This document shows, in pieces, positions 11,888 through 24,300 of a stretch of 64,000 nt of DNA (within the stretch, counting starts at the first letter, position 1; each line of letters opens with the position of its first letter). The notes under the pieces are model-generated. The model saw nothing but the letters and a program-made list of their open reading frames with translations. It was not told the DNA's origin and did no database searches. Source of the DNA: Meloidogyne chitwoodi (Eukaryota > Nematoda > Chromadorea > Rhabditida > Meloidogynidae); assembly GCA_015183035.1 (NCBI GenBank), contig JACZZP010000018.1, forward strand, positions 558,001 through 622,000, in the 5' to 3' direction. Both the position numbers and the translations under genes were made by a program.

Positions 11888-14800
11888 ATGGTCTTTCAAC
11901 TCATAAAAGTTCTTCTTCTCTTCTGTCTATTGCCATCATTCGTTTTTCTCTTTAATTTGGATACAGAAAATCCTGTTTATAGGCTTGGTCCACCTAATTC
12001 ATGGTTTGGTTTTTCAATAGCTGCACATTTTAGAAATGATGGTCCATGGTATTTTTTATATCTTTTTAATTCTTTAAATTATTGATTTTTTGTTTAGTTT
12101 ACTTATTGGAGCCCCTCGTTCCGAGTCAGGTCAACCAGGAACGTTACAAGCTGGTGCTGTCTTTGCTTGTGATCCTGGTTTTGGAACTTCCAAATTTAAT
12201 GGATGTCTTCGACTTTCCATAGAATATCCTGACCAAAAAGAATCTTCAAAACCTCCAGAATTGCTGCATAGCAAATTATTACATTTTGAAGGAAAAAATA
12301 GGCAAATGTTGGGTTTTACTGTTTATAGTACTGGAATGAGAGAAGAAGAAAGCAGTCGAGCTTTGGTTTTCTTTAAATTAAAAATATTTGGTTTTAAAAA
12401 TAACTTTTTAGGTCTGTGCTCCTCTTCTACGTTGGGGACAAAATGCATATACTGATGGTTAATTTTTATTTTAAACTTTAAGCAAAAAATATAAAGAAAA
12501 AACTTTTAGGGTAGAAAACATGAGTTTTGCGGATAAAATTTGCGGACTTTTCAAATAACCTTAATTTCATATTTTCGTTTATAATTAAATAATCAACAGA
12601 GCTTATTTTAACAATATTCTATTTTTTAACTTTATTTAAGGTGTTTGCTATTTGCTTGGATCAGATTTAAATCACAAGGGTATAATCAATACATGTGGAC
12701 CTTTACCCAAAAAGGACAGAGTAAGAAATTTTTTAATAAAAATTTATTTTTATTAAAAAATTTTATTAGCATAATGACTATGGATCTTGTGAACAAGGCT
12801 TTTCAGCATTTATAGACCAAAATGTAACACTCACAGGAATTCCAGGGGCTAGAAAATGGACGGGAGGAGTTTTTGGTTTTTTTAATTAAATAAATTTAAA
12901 TTAAAAAAAAAACATTTCTATTAAGCAAAATATGATTTTGTTGGATCAGGAGGTTTTATTGACTCTGTTGATCGTCGAACAATGGAATTTGATAAAAATC
13001 AGGGCGGAATTCTTGCATTATTAGCCTCACATGATTATTTGGGATATTCTGTTCATTATGGTCGTTTTGGTTTTTGGCATGAAGATGAAAAGAATTTTAC
13101 TGTGAGAAATATAATTTTTGGTTTTAAATTTTAATTAAAATTTATTTTTGAAGAAAATTAACAAAAAAAATTATTTTAAAAATATTTGATTTTAAGAGGA
13201 ATTGAACCTTTACCTTTTCTCCTACTAAAAATTTAAATTAATCCACTAAACCACAAAAATTAATTTTAATTTTTTAGGTTGTCAGTGGTGCTACACGTTT
13301 TAATCAAACCGGTGCTGTCATTTTTCTTCCTTTTCGACGAAATTTTCATGCGGAAGAAGGACCAAATCTTGGACTATTAGATGATAATTTTATACTTTCT
13401 GGACGTCAATTAGGCTCTGGTTTTGGAAGTAATTTGGCTGTTTTGGATTTAAATAATGATGGGTATATAATTTAATTAAAATATAATATTAGGTAATTGT
13501 CCATTTTCCTTAAACTATAAAAAATATAGAACAAAGCATAGGGAATTTTTTTATAAGTTGGGTTACTCGTTTCACGAAAATAAGGAATTTCTGAGGATTT
13601 TTGAGTAGTTCTCGAAAATAGTTAATTTCTTTTTTCTGTCATTGCGACTCCTGACTAATTTAGGAATTAAAATTTATTTAATTCCTAGCATATTAGAGTA
13701 TTTGATATAAATTCAAAGGTCAAAGAAAATTAAATTTTATTTTTTTTAAATTAGATTTGACGATTTAATTGTTGGTGCTCCATTCGAATATTTTTTTGAT
13801 GAAGAAGAAAATGAAAAGGGAGGTGCGGTTTACGTTTTTTTCTCAAAAGGAATAAAGCAACAAACGGGAATGTCAAGTAATTCTGTTTTTGAAGAACCCA
13901 TTGTGTTAAGAGGTCAAAAACCACATTCTCATTTTGGAGCAGCGATTGCTGGAATTGGAAATATAAATAATGACCCATACGGATTTAAAGGTTTTTTTTT
14001 AAATTAAACATATTTTTGTGTAAGAGAGATTTAAATTAAAAGAAAATTAAAATATTAATTATTTAATTAATTTTCTCTTTTTTGCTTTATAGATTTTTGT
14101 GTTGGAGCACCTCATCATGATTCTGGCGCTGTTTTTGTCTTTCATGGAAATGAATATAAACAATTCTTAACTGAACCAACACAAAAAATATTTGCCAAAA
14201 ATTTAATTCATTCTCCTAAACCTCTAAATTCTTTTGGATCTTCTTTAGCAAATGGAATAGATTTAGATGGTGATGGTTATGCTGAGTTGGCAGGTTTTTT
14301 TTTTAATTATTATTTTTTAATTTAGTTGTTTTTAAAAATATTTTTTAAGTTGGTGCACCAGAATCTGATGCTGTTGTTATTTTTCATCCAAAACCAGTTT
14401 TAGAAGTTAAATTAATTCATCAATTTGATCAAAAACAAGTCAAAATTAGTACTTCAAGAAACGATTGGGATTGTGCTTTGGGACCTAGCTGGTTTTTTTT
14501 TAATTTTTTTAAAATAAAAACATTGTAAAATTTAATTTTTAAATTTTCTCAGTTTTTCATTGTCTACCTCAATTATTTTACTTGATAGAAATAATACAAC
14601 TTTACAAAATTTAAATAAATCATTTGGTTTTGGTCAAAATCCATTTTTATGTAAACTTGAAGTTTTACCCTTTGCTAGAGGTGTTCTGCCGCGTGCTCTT
14701 TTCTCTTCTAATAGTGAAACAAAAATTAATTGGGATTGTGGATCTGAGGCAATTAAAAAAGCAGAAATTAAAAAACAGAATTTATATATTCCGGTTAGTT

Positions 14801-17374
14801 AATTTTATATATTCTGAAATTTATTCTGATTTTTATTTAATTATTTCTGAAATATTTTGATGATTTGAAAATTCTGGTCAATCAGAATAAATTCTGATAA
14901 TTCAGAATTTATTCGATTTTTCAAATATTCTGATCTTTCAGAATTCTGATTAATCAGAATTATTCTGATTTTTCTGAAATCGTTCTGATATTTTTATTTA
15001 TTAATAAGAGTGGAAATGAAGACTGGACAAATCCTTTACGCTTCAATTTTTCAATTTCTTTACGACGTCCTCCTCGTTCATTAAATAATATTTTAATGCC
15101 TGCTATTAGTCCAGAACAAACTTTTTATATTTTTGGAATTTCGTTTGATAAACTTTGTGGAGATGATAATGAATGTCATACAAATTTAGTTTTAAGTGGA
15201 GCTTTTTTAGATTTATCGTTAGTTTTTTTTAATTTTTTTATTATTTTTAAATAAATTATTAGACGTTCTTCTGATGGTCTTTATCAAGCAAAAGTTACCG
15301 AAAAAGATATTTTAGTTCTTAGATTATTAGTTGAAAATCGTGCAGAACGTGCTTATTTAACAAAACTTTATTTGGAATATGATGATACTGAATTAGATGA
15401 ACCAAGTGTTATTAAACGTGGAGAAAATAATTTGAATGAACAACATAAAATTGATATTGAAAGAAAAGAAGCTGGAAAAGCAGTGTTAGCCCTTGCTAAT
15501 CCTTTAGAAGCTGGAGAAAAGGTTTTTTTTAATAAATTATTTTTTTTCTTTACCTGTGGGATTTGTTTAAGAATTTAAAATAATTTTTTTATAAAGTTGG
15601 GCTTTGATCTACTTTTTAAACTTGTGCGAAGCAGTTCAGAACGTATCAGTGCTTCTTTACAATTTAAAGCATTAGTAAACTCTTCTAGTGTTGAAGATTA
15701 TTTTGAAGATAATTTTTGGAAAGGAGAAGTTCAATTAATTAAAGAAGCAGATCTTCAACTTGCTGGGGGTTCACGTCCCCCAATTGTTCATTTTAGTAGA
15801 GGAAATTATGCACCAAAAGATGAATTTGATATTGGACCTCAATTAATACATGCTTATACTTTAACTAATAAAGGACCTTTTTATGCAAGAAATGTTACTT
15901 TAAAGGTTTTTTTTATTTTTTATTAAATTTTCTTTTATTTATTAAAGAGTAGTGTTTATTGTTAGTTGGGGTATTTTTAAGGTATAATTAAGTTTATTTT
16001 TTCGCTAAATTAAAAGGTAGCGTTGTGGTGTAGTTGGAAGATGTTATGTTCGCAGTTAGAAGGGTGAAGGGTTCGAATCCTTTTGGTGTAAAATCGTTTT
16101 AATTTAGCAAAATAAGGTTTTTAATGTTAAAAATATTATTTTAAAATTTTCTTTTTAATTAAAAAAATTTTCTTTTTCAAATAAAAATCAATTTTTAAAG
16201 ATTGATTGGCCTTTACGTTTGGATACACCTTCAATAAATTCTGATTGGTTACTTTATACATTAGAAGAACCTTTAATTAGACATAATGGACAATTTAGAC
16301 GTTGTAAAATAATAAATAATAATAATCATTTAACTTCTTCTTTTTCATCAAATTTAATTAATCCATTAAATATTTACAATGATGCAACATTAAAATTAGA
16401 TTATTATTTATTGTCAAAATCCCCTCGAATTAGAAAACCTAGAAATTCTTTATTAATAAATAAAGAAGAAAATAAACAAAAAGAAGAAGAAGAAAATATT
16501 GAAATTATTAGACAAAGTTCAATTTTAAATTTTGGTAATAATTTATGGCCAAAATTAATTAATGAAGAATCTGGTGAACGTGTTCGTGTTATTGATATTG
16601 TTTGTTTTTTTTTAATTTATTGAAAATTTTGTATTTTTATTATAAAATTCTGAAATGTTTTTTTGGTTCAATTCCCGTTATTTTTATATTTTTTAAAATT
16701 TCCATATTTTTCAGAATTGCAAAGACAAAAATGTCCGTTGTGTACAATTAACTTGTCATTTTGATTATATTGGAAGTAATGATTCTGCTTTAATTGAAAT
16801 TCGTGCTCGTCTATGGAATTGGACTTTTTCTGCCGAAGATTATCGTCAATTTGATTATATAGCTTTAACTTCTGAAGGATTTATTGAATTAGATCCAACA
16901 CAGGGCATTTTAGAAGATAAAAGTAAATAATTAATTATATTCCTATTTTTAAATTCTGATTTTTTAATTTCTGATTTTTAAATTCTGATTTTTTGTTCTG
17001 ATTTTTAAATTCTGATTTTTTGTTCTGATTTTTAAATTCTGATTTTTTGTTCTGATTTTTAAATTCTTATTTATTGTGCTGATTATTTGTTCTGATTTTA
17101 TTCTGATTTTTTAACTTCTGATTTTTAAGGTAACAATTTTGCAAAAGTCACAACTAGAGCATATCCAGACAGACCACAACAGGAAGACCATATAAAATGG
17201 TGGATATTATTATTAGCTGCATTAATTGGATTTGGATTACTTTTAATATTAATTTTAATTTGTTGGCATTTTGGATTTTTTAAAAGAAAAAGGCCTCAAC
17301 TTTTATTACATCAAGCACATTTAGCTAAACAAAGAGAAGAATTAGAAGAAGAAAGATTTGGTGGAAGATTATAG
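11888..17374 (+). CDS. ina-1: Integrin alpha subunit, laminin-receptor (alpha3/6/7-like) type
   Basis: A multi-exon type I membrane protein. The signal peptide is at residues 1-21 ([20 protein letters not shown]). The mature start [20 protein letters not shown] opens the beta-propeller. Repeats with FG-GAP wording follow ([47 protein letters not shown]), with calcium-loop patterns DLNNDG and DLDGDGY. Then come the thigh/calf beta-sandwich region, a transmembrane helix ([20 protein letters not shown]) and the conserved GFFKRKRP cytoplasmic motif before a stop at 17374. It heterodimerises with integrin beta (PAT-3 in C. elegans) for cell-matrix adhesion. Features such as IDWPLR...DWLLYTLEE and [13 protein letters not shown] resemble the alpha3/6/7 (INA-1) class more than the RGD-binding PAT-2 class. 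Several introns hold TTCTGATT repeats and tRNA-like pieces. Confidence 0.88.
13197..13262 (-). repeat. tRNA-like fragment in an ina-1 intron
   Basis: The minus strand reads TGTGGTTTAGTGGATT (A-box-like) then AAAGGTTCAATTCCTCTT (B-box-like) about 45 bases on. It lacks an obvious acceptor stem and anticodon arm, and is probably a decayed tRNA-derived element. Confidence 0.4.
14813..15000. repeat. TTCTGATT/AATCAGAA repeat patch in an ina-1 intron
   Basis: A stretch of degenerate short units built on ATTCTGATTT and its reverse complement AATCAGAAT, so parts can fold back. Patches of the same motif recur at 16960-17130, 18215-18385, 18645-18730, 19320-19520, 51331-51712, 53240-53330, 53745-53900 and 54815-55045. 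Confidence 0.7.
16013..16100 (+). repeat. tRNA-like element flanked by inverted repeats, in an ina-1 intron
   Basis: Has the A box GTGGTGTAGTTGG, the B box GGGTTCGAATCC and a five-pair T arm (AAGGG against CCTTT). The tRNA-like core is flanked by inverted copies of TCGCTAAATTAAAA (left, about 15999) and TTTTAATTTAGC (right, about 16098). This is the best-preserved of the window's tRNA-like elements, but its acceptor stem does not pair well, so a functional tRNA is doubtful. Confidence 0.5.
16960..17130. repeat. TTCTGATTTTTAAA tandem repeat in the last ina-1 intron
   Basis: More than ten near-identical units of ATTCTGATTTTTAAATTCTG and TTTTTGTTCTGATT spacing fill the intron just before the membrane-anchor exon. 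The motif is the same as in the other TTCTGATT patches of the window. Confidence 0.8.
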
Positions 17375-18405
17375 TAAAAAGAGAAGGAAAAGGAAAAAGA
17401 TCTCATCATATTTTTCAAAGGAAAAGGTAATGTAAAAGAAGTAAGTAATATTTTAAATTAATTTTATTTTGATTATAATTAATATTAACATTTTACTACT
17501 CTGTTGGTTAAAAATCCCTCTCTTCCCCCTAAAATAACATCTAAATATTATTGGAATATAAAAGAAAGATTTTCTTTACCTTCTCTAATTTTTTCCTATA
17601 TTGTGTGGGTTTAATTAAAGTAATTTTACTATATTTTTATTTATATTATAGGCTGTTCGTTAAAAAAAATTAATTTTTAGTCAAGTAGTTTTGGCATTTT
17701 CTGCTACTTAATTTTTTTTATCGAACACCTATACATATTTTTTAATTTAATTTTTAAATGTTTTTTAAGCTAGAAATTAATAAGCCATCGCGTTGTGAAT
17801 TTTGCTCATTTTCATAATTATTTTTTTAGAGTCTGTAAAATATTTTTTTAATTTTGTGTATTTTTTTGAATTTAATATTTTCTCAAAAAAAAAATTGAAA
17901 ATTAGAAAAATTAAAATTTCAAAAAATATTTTTATTTCCAGACTCTAATTGTCATTTTTAATTTTTTCATAAAAATAAATTTTCGCTTAATACTTATTTT
18001 AAAAATAATTCGCTTAAAAATGCTTTTTTTATTTAAAAATAATTTATCTAATAATTTATTTATATATTTTGCCATTCAAATAAATCTTTCCATTCATTTT
18101 TATTTTTCCAATTTAATGCATGATTTGTATACATCGAAATAATTATTTTCTGTTTTTGTTCCAAATTTCTGAGAAATATTATAACCTTTAATTAAAATAA
18201 ATTAATTAATTTATCAGAAATTCTGATTTTTGAATAATTTTTATTCTGATTTTGTAAATTCTGGTTTTTCTGATAGAAATTCTGATCAGAAATTCCAGTT
18301 TCAGAAATTCTGATGTTGTAAATTCTGGTTTTTTTCTGATTTTTTTTAAGTCAGAAATTCTGTTTTTTCTGATCAGAAATTTGATTTTTATTTAATTATT
18401 ATTAA
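17375..18405. other. Convergent intergenic stretch after ina-1
   Basis: AT-rich sequence between the convergent ends of ina-1 (+) and the gene at 18406-19217 (-). It holds polyadenylation-like signals and, from 18215, a TTCTGATT repeat patch. A loose inverted repeat (TAGAGTCTGTAAAATA at 17829 against TCCAGACTCTAATT at 17937) is present. No coding signal seen. Confidence 0.5.
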
Positions 18406-19217
18406 TTAAAAATTAACTGGAAAAATATTAATATTTGTTTGTTTTTTAATTTTTCTTTTAGAGGCAATCCAATTTGCTGTATTTTCAAGTAAAGCTAATA
18501 AATTAACTAATTCAGCATTTGTTAAAATATAATTATTTTCTTGTAATTCTATAAATATTGATGAACATTTTATTGAATTAATAAATAATGTTTTAGTACA
18601 AAATTCTTGAATTAGAGAATATATTCTGTTATAACCTTAAGTTTATTATTATATTCTGATTATTTTGAAATTCTGATTTTTTATTTTGATTCAGAATTTC
18701 TGGTTTTCGTAAATTTGATTTTATCTGATATATATTGTAAGGCCGGCTAAGTTTGCTGTCAGCTAGCTAATAAATGAAAAAGGGAAGCCTTCGATAGGCG
18801 GTGGGATGGTTGAATGATTACAGCCCCGTTCCGAGAGCTCTCAGGTTCAATCCCACGCAATGTTTTGCTATTTTCTGGGATGGGTTCAGCCGCTTTACTA
18901 TATATATAGTATTTATCACTTACCATAATGCATGTGAATCATTGAAAGATAATTTGAACGTGGAATGCCTCCTTCAAATAAAGGAATTCGATAACTTGGT
19001 CTTATTCTGAACCAATGTATCTAAATAAATATTAATATTTTTAATTATTTTATTTTAAATATTATTTTACACTAATTCCATTAGCTGCTAATTTTAAAGC
19101 TTCTTCAAAAATAACATCTAAAGGCTCTAAAGTATTTGGGTCTTCAGTATCAATAAAAAGCACAAGAATATTAGAGTTAGGTATTGAATCAGGGAATTTA
19201 TATGTTGAAAAATTCAT
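18406..19217 (-). CDS. Unrecognised protein, 157 aa, three exons
   Basis: Read on the minus strand: exons 19217-19071, 19020-18924 and 18635-18406 join in frame (147 + 97 + 230 nt = 158 codons). It starts MNFSTYKFPDSIPNSNILVL and includes IHWFRIRPSYRIPLFEGG and a helical C-terminal half rich in Asn, Leu and Ile (LVNLLALLENTANWIASKRK). There is no clear signal peptide or known motif; I do not recognise it. The 3' splice site of exon 3 was placed at the AG before GTTATAAC because the next AG gives an immediate stop. The second intron contains a SINE-like GC-richer island. It lies 452 bp downstream of ALG13 on the same strand, so an operon link is possible but weak. Confidence 0.55.
18738..18900 (+). 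mobile_element. SINE-like island with a tRNA-like hairpin
   Basis: A GC-richer island inside the second intron of the 18406-19217 gene. It contains GTGGGAT...ATCCCAC, a perfect 7-bp inverted repeat. The B-box-like AGGTTCAATCCC overlaps the 3' arm, and an A-box-like TGGTTGAATGA follows the 5' arm. The pairing leaves no room for a normal T arm. Most likely a tRNA-derived SINE; target duplications were not found. Confidence 0.45.
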
Positions 19218-19669
19218 TTTAGATATTTTTATAATTTAAATAAAGTGTTAAATGACTACTTCTAAAAGTTGAAAAATTATAAAAATAAATTATTAAAAAT
19301 AAAAATTGTTTAGTTAAAAATCAGAATATTCAAAATTTTGATTTTTTTGATAATCTGATTTTATTATATTTAAAATTCCAATTTTATTCTGATTTAAGAA
19401 TTCTGATTTTTACTTAAAAAAATAGAACGTGAAAATCAGAATTTTAATTAATAAAATCAGAAAATCCAAAAAATCAGAATTTTAATTATAAAATCAGAAT
19501 ATCCAAAAAAGGCAGAACTTTAAATAATTGTTTTTCTTTTCAGATTTGACCTTATTTAAAAATAATTAATTTGCTTTAAAAAATTTAGAAAAAAATTCTT
19601 CATTAAATATATAATAATTATTTGACAATTTAACAAATAATAAAATTAATTTAAAAAAAATAAAATAAT
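19218..19669. other. Gap between ALG13 and the 18406-19217 gene
   Basis: About 450 bp, dominated by AATCAGAA/TTCTGATT units at about 19320-19520 in both orientations. No reading frame of interest. Confidence 0.5.
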
Positions 19670-20299
19670 TTATTCATAATTTTCCAAAAAATTCTTAACA
19701 AAATTATAAAAAATATTTTTATCAATTTTTGGGAATAATTTTAAACAAAAAAGGGATGGATTAACCAATTCATTTTTTAAATTTTCTGGAATTGTACAAA
19801 TTAAATGTTCATCTTTTGCCAATTGTTGAGCTAATTCTGACTGGTGATTATCCATTAAAGAATTATTAATTATTGCAATAAAAGGCTTTTCAAGATCTAA
19901 AACTTCTAAGCAAGTCCCTGCACCTGCATGTCCAATTATTAAATCAGAATCTTTAGAAAAAATTTTTAAAAGTATAGGAAATTAAAAAAAATTTTAAACC
20001 TTCCATTTCGCTTTGAATTGAATCCTTGTAACGAAAAAGAACGACCTTACAAAAATAAAATGTTAAAAAAAACAAAAAAATTAAATATAAGAAACCTGAA
20101 TTCCACAAATTTCTGTCTCCCAAATTTCCTCTTCCGATTTTTTAAAGCAAATTAAACATTCTGGAATTTTTCCACTACCATTTTGTATAATAATTTTGTT
20201 TATTCCAATTTTTAAAAATTGTTGTAAAATAGAATCAGTTAAAATAGTAAAAATTAATTTTTCAAATTGAGTACTTCCAACAGTTACAAAACACTTCAT
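19670..20299 (-). CDS. ALG13: ALG13, UDP-GlcNAc transferase catalytic subunit
   Basis: Minus-strand exons 20299-20096, 20045-20000 and 19950-19670 join to 176 aa. The start MKCFVTVGSTQFEKLI is the typical short ALG13 N-terminus with the glycosyltransferase-1 VTVGST motif. The middle reads VVLFRYKDSI. The C-terminal half has LIIGHAGAGTCLEVL, the family's nucleotide-sugar-binding HAGAGT signature, followed by NSLMDNHQSELAQQLA. ALG13 acts with the membrane protein ALG14 on the cytosolic face of the ER and adds the second GlcNAc to dolichol-PP-GlcNAc in N-glycan synthesis. Length fits the short single-domain form in invertebrates and fungi. The start codon lies 10 bp after the stop of the upstream same-strand gene. 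A longer in-frame start 33 bp upstream overlaps that gene and is less likely. Confidence 0.93.
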
Positions 20300-20309
20300 T
20301 TTAATTATT

Positions 20310-20920
20310 TTAAAATTTAGAAGAATAACCAATTAATTCTTCAATTGGTTCGTAAAGCCAATTATCACGTCTTGCTCTCAAAAGTTGATTTCGAACAAAT
20401 GTAAGGGCACGTTCGTGTGCTTCTAAAAAGAAAATTGGAGAAAATTTTAAAGTTTAGAGAGTTTTGAATTTAAAATATTCAAAAATAAAATTTAGAAAAT
20501 TTTTAAAAATAAAAAACTTCAATGGGATTCGAACTTGAGACCATTAAAACAGAAAAAACTTATTCAACTACACTAAGGAGACATTAGACTTTTGAAGGTT
20601 GAAGTAAAGAAAAAATACAAAAACCAAAATAATGTAAAAATATTATTAAAAAAACCTTTTTCTCGCTTTGCAGAAAGTTTTTTAACAGCTGCTTCGTCCT
20701 CTTCACCGGACACTGATAAATATTTATCTGCAAAACCGACAGTTTCTAAAAAATAAAAGGGGAGAAAATATATTTTTCTAATTAAAAGAAAAAGAAAACC
20801 TTTAGTAGACGACAATTTAGGTGTTGATTCTTTTGAAACTAAGGTTATCCAATTACGGGCACTTCTTCTCGTTATTCTAACTCCACTAGTTCCAGAAGAT
20901 GATAAATTATTATTATTCAT
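20310..20920 (-). CDS. Unrecognised protein, 107 aa, directly upstream of ALG13
   Basis: Minus-strand exons 20920-20800, 20745-20656 and 20422-20310 (121 + 90 + 113 nt) join in frame to 108 codons. The product starts MNNNNLSSSGTSGVRITRRS and passes through an acidic/helical stretch (SGEEDEAAVKKLSAKREKEA). It ends in a conserved-looking segment, LTFVRNQLLRARRDNWLYEP, and EELIGYSSKF. No signal peptide or membrane helix; family not recognised. Only 10 bp separate its stop from the ALG13 ATG, so both must come from one transcript or from closely overlapping transcripts. The second intron carries a minus-strand tRNA-like element. Confidence 0.6.
20521..20580 (-). repeat. tRNA-like element in an intron of the 20310-20920 gene
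   Basis: The minus strand reads CCTTAGTGTAGTTGAATAAG (A box like that at 11461) and then CAAGTTCGAATCCCATTG (B box). Acceptor pairing is not convincing. Confidence 0.45.
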
Positions 20921-21305
20921 AAAATGATAAATAAAACTTTCATAAAAACAATTTAACAAAATTTGCGGGAAAATTTACAAAAAAAAAGAAGAGGAAAGCA
21001 AATTAAAAAGAAACGTTTAGGTCTAATTTATGTAATTTTAGGAAGATAAAATAGTCTGTGCTGAAGTGGCTGCGTTTCAAAAAACAGCCATTTTTATGAG
21101 AAACAACGTAATTAGAGAAAAAAGAAAATATTATTTAAATATAGTAAAAAAAAATTATTTTGGCGTAATGTCTAATTTTTATTTTCTTTTTTGGCAGACA
21201 TTTTCTAGAGTAAACAAAATATACTTTTATTTAGTTTTAACAGTTTTTGTAAATTCTTTTGTTTTAATTTTTGTTTAAGCATATTTTCTAGTTTTATATT
21301 AAAAT
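20921..21305. other. Divergent intergenic region between the 20310-20920 gene (-) and SF3B1 (+)
   Basis: A 385-bp AT-rich spacer between divergently transcribed genes, presumably holding both promoters. The open frame at 21066-21278 is AT-rich, low complexity and unlike any family; it is not called. Confidence 0.5.
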
Positions 21306-24300
21306 ATGTCTAAAGGAGTTGTCCCTCAACATTTTATTGATGAAGCTGCGAGATCGGTAAGAATATGATCTTTATTTAAATTTAATAATTTTATTAACAT
21401 TTAAGAATGATGATGATGACCCATTTTCTGAAACTAGAAGAAAAAACATTGCTGAACGCCAAAGTCAATACCAAAGTCGTGCAAGAAAGCGTCCAATCTC
21501 ACCTGATCGTGCAGATATGTTTGGTATAACAAAATTCTTATTAATTTATTTAATTTTTTATAACATTAGTTGATCAAACTCCTGATTTGCGTGATAGAAC
21601 TTATGCCAAAATTATGCAAGAACAGCTCTTTACTGCTGAAAAGGTTTTTCAAATATTTTGAATTTCTTAGGTTTTATTCTGGGTTACTTTTTTAATGTTT
21701 ATGGCAGTTATTTTACTTCATTTCTTTAAGTTCTTTTAAATTTTAGGAAAAAGTGGAAAGAGAATTGGTTGACAAACATCAATCTGGAGAATTAAAATAT
21801 ACAAGACAAATTAAAAGTTTTATTCCTGAAGTTGATACTCCATCTGAAAATATTGAAAATACTCCTTCACAAGCTCCGCGCAAGAAAAGAATTGCTTTGA
21901 GTGGACATTCTATTGCTGCTGTAAATTTTTTTATTTTAAGAAATATTTAACTGATTTAGAGTTAATTTTTCATTTTTAAGGATAAAACTCCAAACGTTTC
22001 CCATTGGGATGAGACTCCAGCACACATTTCTGCATTTGATTCTACTCCATCTTCAGATAATAAATGGGACGCTACACCTTCACAAACACCTCGTCGCAAC
22101 CGTTGGGATGAAACGCCAAGGGAATCTGTCAGGGATGGAGGAATGACACCCGGATGGGGGTCAGAAACTCCTAGAGACATAAAAATGGACTTGAGTGAGA
22201 GAGCAGATGAAACTCCTGGCGCTTCTAAACGTCGTTCTCGTTGGGACCTTACTCCATCTCAAACACCATCTGAAACTCCAATGGCTGGTATTGATGCAAC
22301 TCCAACACATTTTACGCCTAAAGCAATGCAAAATGGTGGAATGACTCCTTCAATGTTAACTCCTGGTGGAACAACACCAATTGGAACACCAGCAATGGCA
22401 ATGAAAACACCAGCTGTTCCATTCGTTCCAATGACCCCAGAACAAGCAGCTATCTATAAGTGGGAAAAAGAAGTAGATGATAGAAATCGTCCACTTTCAG
22501 ATGAAGAATTGGATTGTTTAATGCCACCTGGTTTTAAAATTTTGGCACCACCATCTGGTATATATTTTTTAATTCTTTTTAAAATAATTTTTGGAAAGTG
22601 TGGAAGGTAAGGAACATTAATCTGCTGGATTTTCCGACAAAAAAGGATATTTTTCTCAATTTTATTTTTTAAAGGTTATGTTCCTGTTAGAACACCAACA
22701 AGAAAATTATTGGCCACTCCTACTCCGATGTCAGGAATTGGCGGTTTTATGATTCCACCAACACCAGAGAGAGGTGGTGCTGGTGCAGATAAAGGTGTTG
22801 GAGGAATAATTGATACACAACCAAAAGATCCAGAATTACCAGCGCTTAAACCTGAAGATATTCAATATTTTGACAAACTTTTGCAAGATGTAGATGAAAA
22901 CACATTGACTAAAGCAGAGAAAAATGAACGTGAAATTATGGGTTATTTATTAAAAATTAAAAATGGAATGCCATCACAACGAAAATCTGGGCTTAGAAAA
23001 ATAACAGAAAATGCTCGTCGTTTGGGTGCTGGACCTTTATTTAATCAAATTTTGCCTCTTTTAATGTCTCCTACACTTGAGGATCAAGAACGACATTTAA
23101 TGGTTAAAGTTATTGACAGAATTTTATATAAACTTGATGACCTTGTTCGTCCATATGTTCACAAAATTTTGGTGGTAATTGAACCACTGTTAATTGATGA
23201 AGATTATTATGCACGTGTTGAAGGTTTTTTTTTTAATATTTAAAGAATTTAAATTAGAAATTTTTAGGTAGAGAAATAATTTCAAATTTGGCCAAAGCAG
23301 CAGGACTTGCTACAATGATCTCAACAATGCGACCAGACATTGATAATGTAGATGAATATGTTAGAAACACAACAGCTCGTGCTTTTGCAGTTGTTGCTTC
23401 TGCATTGGGAATACCTTCACTTTTACCTTTTTTGAAAGCTGTTTGTAAAAGTAAAAAGAGTTGGCAGGCTCGGCATACAGGTTTTTTTTTTTGTATAAAA
23501 TAAATTTTGGGAAATTTATTAGAAAAGATGATGAAGAATAGAAGCAAAAAATTTTTATAGTAAAAAAATATTTTATTTTAAGGTATAAAAATTGTTCAAC
23601 AAATTGCAATCCTTATGGGTTGTGCTGTTCTTCCTCATCTCAAGGCACTTGTTGAGATTATAGAAAGCGGGTTAATTGATGAACAGCAAAAAGTTCGAAC
23701 AATTACTGCACTTGGAATTGCTGCTTTGGCAGAAGCAGCCACTCCTTATGGAATTGAAGCTTTTGATTCTGTTTTGAAACCATTGTGGAAAGGTTTGTTT
23801 TTTTTTTAATTTTGTTATTTTATTTAAAAATAGGTAAAAATTTTAAATTTCTTTTTAGGAATTCGAACGCATAGAGGAAAGGGATTAGCAGCTTTTCTCA
23901 AAGCTATTGGCTTCTTAATCCCATTGATGGATGCTGAATATGCTAGTTACTACACTAAAGAAGTGATGCTTATATTGATTCGGGAATTTGTATCACCAGA
24001 TGAAGAAATGAAAAAAATTGTTTTAAAGGTTTATTATTTTTTTATATTAAAATAGAGATTAGTTTTTTCCGTTTTGTGGCAAAAAGTCAACAGGTTCTGT
24101 CCATATATTTTTCACAAAAAGGATTATTTTAGAATATAAAAAGTAAAAAAAATGTTTTATAAAATATAGTTAACATTAATTTTATTTATATTTTTTAGGT
24201 AGTAAAACAATGCTGTTCTACTGATGGTGTTGAACCTCTTTATATTAGAGAAGAAATTTTATCTCCATTTTTTAGAGCATTTTGGAATCATCGAATGGCA

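Noticed and set aside
16013..16100. Genuine tRNA gene
   Set aside because: B box and T arm are good, but no 7-bp acceptor stem pairs and the anticodon arm is unclear.
21066..21278. 70-codon frame upstream of SF3B1
   Set aside because: Low-complexity Lys/Phe/Tyr-rich translation of AT-rich promoter sequence.
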